Shown one piece after another: positions 27,779 through 29,004 of a DNA stretch of 29,004 bases. Positions within the stretch are counted from its first letter, which is position 1. Every line of letters begins with the position of its first letter. The stretch spans positions 1-29,004 of the forward strand of contig DASYRM010000234.1 in the NCBI GenBank assembly GCA_036004405.1, in the 5' to 3' direction. The position numbers and the translations under genes are program-made. This stretch comes from DASYRM01 sp036004405 (GTDB lineage Bacteria > Acidobacteriota > Vicinamibacteria > Vicinamibacterales > UBA2999). The notes under the pieces are model-generated. The model made no database searches. It worked only from the letters and a program-made list of their open reading frames with translations, and was not told the DNA's origin.

Positions 27779-28804
27779 CTACGCGATTTTTTCGACGGCG
27801 CCGGAGGCCGCCGACTTGACGACCGCTTCGGTGACCGACGCACCGTGAATCATTTCGTCCGTGGGGATGAGGAACGGCGTGCCGCCGGAGGCGGCGGTGC
27901 CGAAGGCTTCGAGGCACGCACGGGTCACGTCGTGCCGGGCGGCTTCCCACACCTCCGCCGGCCCCTTGATCGGCTGGAACTTGATCGTCGAGAAGAGCCG
28001 CGTGCGGCGTTCTTCCGACGAGGCACCGGCCACGTGCGTCATGCCTTCCATCCGGACCCATCCCTTGGAGCCGAACACCTGGAAGCTGAAGCCGGGGCCG
28101 GTGGCGGTCATCGTGCCCAGATAGCCCGACGCGCCGCTCTTCAAGCGGAACAGCATCGACGTCGTGTCGTCGCTGTCTACCGCGACAACACGGCGGAAGC
28201 TCTGACAGAAGACGCTGTCGATTTCGCCGCCGAGATCGATGATGCCGTCGATGGCGTGGACGCCCATCGGCGTGAGGCCGCCGCACGGCGTCTCCTCGCG
28301 GTCCGCGCGCCACGCGTCGGCCTTGAGCGCCAACGCGTTCGGGAAGGTCATCGTCGCTTCGAAGTGCTCGACGACGCCGAGCTCGCCCGCGTCGATCTTC
28401 TGCCGCAGCGCCGTCATCTCGGGATGAAAGCGCCGGTTGTAGCCGAGGCCAAGGGTGACGCCGGCCTTCTTCGTGGCGGCCACCGCGGCATCGGCGTCGG
28501 CCTTGTGCAAAGCGAACGGCTTCTCGCAGAACACGTGCTTGCCTGCCTGCGCGGCCGCAATCACCTGCGCCGAGTGCAGCGAGTGCGGCGTGGCCAGGAC
28601 GATGGCGTCGATCGACGTGTCACCCAGCAGGGCATCGAAGCTATCGGCCAGCTTCAGCTTCTGTGCCTCGGCGAACGCCGTCACTTCCGGAGATTTCGTG
28701 CGTGTCGCCCCCGCGACGAACCGGATGATGCTGCTGTCGCTCTGCACCGACTCGACGATCGTGCGGCCCCACCACCCGAGGCCCACCATGGCTGCGTTGA
28801 TCAT
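27779..28804 (-). CDS. Gfo/Idh/MocA-family NAD(P)-dependent oxidoreductase
   Basis: 341 residues. N-terminal Rossmann fold: NAAMVGLGWWGRTIVESVQS and SIDAIVLATPHSLHSAQVI, with the family signature GKHVFCEKPFALHKADADAA. The C-terminal beta-sheet domain includes GLGYNRRFHPEMTALRQKID, CGGLTPMGVHAIDGIIDLGG and GSKGWVRMEGMTHVAGAS. CEKPF and the H-x-x-D of GVHAIDG are the usual catalytic elements. Family members oxidise sugars, inositols or sugar acids. ATG at 28804, eight bases after the MetE-like stop; it ends 13 nt before the EboE-like gene. The substrate is unknown. Confidence 0.9.
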   Translation of the reverse strand: MINAAMVGLGWWGRTIVESVQSDSSIIRFVAGATRTKSPEVTAFAEAQKLKLADSFDALLGDTSIDAIVLATPHSLHSAQVIAAAQAGKHVFCEKPFALHKADADAAVAATKKAGVTLGLGYNRRFHPEMTALRQKIDAGELGVVEHFEATMTFPNALALKADAWRADREETPCGGLTPMGVHAIDGIIDLGGEIDSVFCQSFRRVVAVDSDDTTSMLFRLKSGASGYLGTMTATGPGFSFQVFGSKGWVRMEGMTHVAGASSEERRTRLFSTIKFQPIKGPAEVWEAARHDVTRACLEAFGTAASGGTPFLIPTDEMIHGASVTEAVVKSAASGAVEKIA

Positions 28805-28812
28805 TTCTGTGC

Positions 28813-29004
28813 CTACGGGTTCATGCGGATCAGGGAGAGCTTGGCGTCGGCGCCGAGCGACTCGGTCTCCGGCAGCCCCAGCTCCTTCTTGACGATGTTG
28901 GTGCCCTGCACCAGCGACACCATCTTGTAAAAGGCGTGCCGGCGGCTCATTCCCTCGCGCCCCATGCCGCAGTCCGACGACAGAATCAGCCGCTCCGGCG
29001 GAAT
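28813..29004 (-). CDS. MetE-like (cobalamin-independent methionine synthase superfamily) protein, C-terminus
   Basis: Only the last 63 residues are in the window. PPERLILSSDCGMGREGMSR, then FYKMVSLVQGTNIVKKELGL. The DCGMG segment followed by R-x-x-A-x-x-K and a GTNIVKKELG helix is the end of the UROD/MetE-like fold, where the Cys binds zinc. Whether it makes methionine or another methyl or thiol transfer cannot be judged. It is the first visible gene of the operon with the oxidoreductase and EboE-like gene. The N-terminus lies beyond the window. Confidence 0.6.
   Translation of the reverse strand: MPPERLILSSDCGMGREGMSRRHAFYKMVSLVQGTNIVKKELGLPETESLGADAKLSLIRMNP

Noticed and set aside
1..29004. 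tRNA, rRNA, transposase or integrase genes
   Set aside because: None recognised on reading both strands; an integrase would have strengthened the cassette idea but is not present.

Overview
The window is high-GC bacterial chromosome with many GTG starts, short intergenic gaps, lipoprotein and Tat signals, and a large outer-membrane beta-barrel protein with an N-terminal carboxypeptidase-regulatory-like domain. This suits a Gram-negative soil-type bacterium. The mix of families (DUF4166, the barrel receptor, secreted cyclase and sorbosone-dehydrogenase enzymes, an EboE-like protein) suggests Acidobacteriota, perhaps Vicinamibacteria. That placement is inference; no rRNA or marker gene is present. 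I see no tRNA, rRNA, CRISPR array, transposase or integrase.

Layout. 1-1136 (minus): a translationally coupled trio of DUF4166 protein and two membrane proteins, the last cut by the window edge. 1171-1897 (plus): a HigB/HigA-type toxin-antitoxin pair behind two palindromes; the toxin carries an apparent one-base frameshift. 1892-4284 (minus): a less GC-rich pocket (about 50% in sampled lines, against over 80% in the sulfatase gene) with an Abi-alpha (DUF4393) gene, also frameshifted, and a PIN_12/DUF4935 nuclease gene. Short core sites and an attC-like structure suggest these two may be integron-type gene cassettes. 4462-8056: an LtaS-like membrane sulfatase, then an antibiotic-biosynthesis-type monooxygenase facing soxR across a near-perfect SoxR operator, then plsC. 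8109-13941: metallo-beta-lactamase-fold hydrolase, PAP2 phosphatase, outer-membrane receptor, glutathione peroxidase and alpha/beta hydrolase. 13944-15720 (minus): ArsR regulator, SRPBCC protein and Uma2 nuclease.

15831-21808 (plus) is a six-gene run that looks like one catabolic unit: aldehyde dehydrogenase, 3-hydroxyisobutyrate-dehydrogenase-like enzyme, carboxymuconolactone decarboxylase-like protein, cyclase-family hydrolase, PQQ sugar (sorbosone) dehydrogenase and a Tat-exported arylmalonate-decarboxylase/Asp-Glu-racemase-family enzyme. A relic of a response-regulator gene follows. 21901-24594 holds three exported proteins (CAP lipoprotein, degenerate M23 lipoprotein, tandem SnoaL-like lipoprotein with a frame-disrupted signal peptide). 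24675-25580 (minus) is a Phd/VapC module with a third DUF1905 gene. 25651-29004 (minus) is an operon of a MetE-like protein (partial), a Gfo/Idh/MocA oxidoreductase, an EboE-like TIM-barrel protein and a second hydroxyisobutyrate-dehydrogenase-like enzyme.

Structures the genes do not explain: (a) a family of 20-nt stem-loops (GGGC base, TTYA loop) with covarying stems between genes; (b) 7- to 9-bp tandem repeats in several intergenic gaps; (c) -10-like boxes placed 6-9 nt before start codons, suggesting leaderless mRNAs; (d) at least four apparent indels in otherwise recognisable genes, which are either real lesions or assembly errors; (e) the cassette-like boundaries around the Abi-alpha and PIN genes. 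The cassette hypothesis and the Abi-alpha/PIN pair are the best candidates for something new here.
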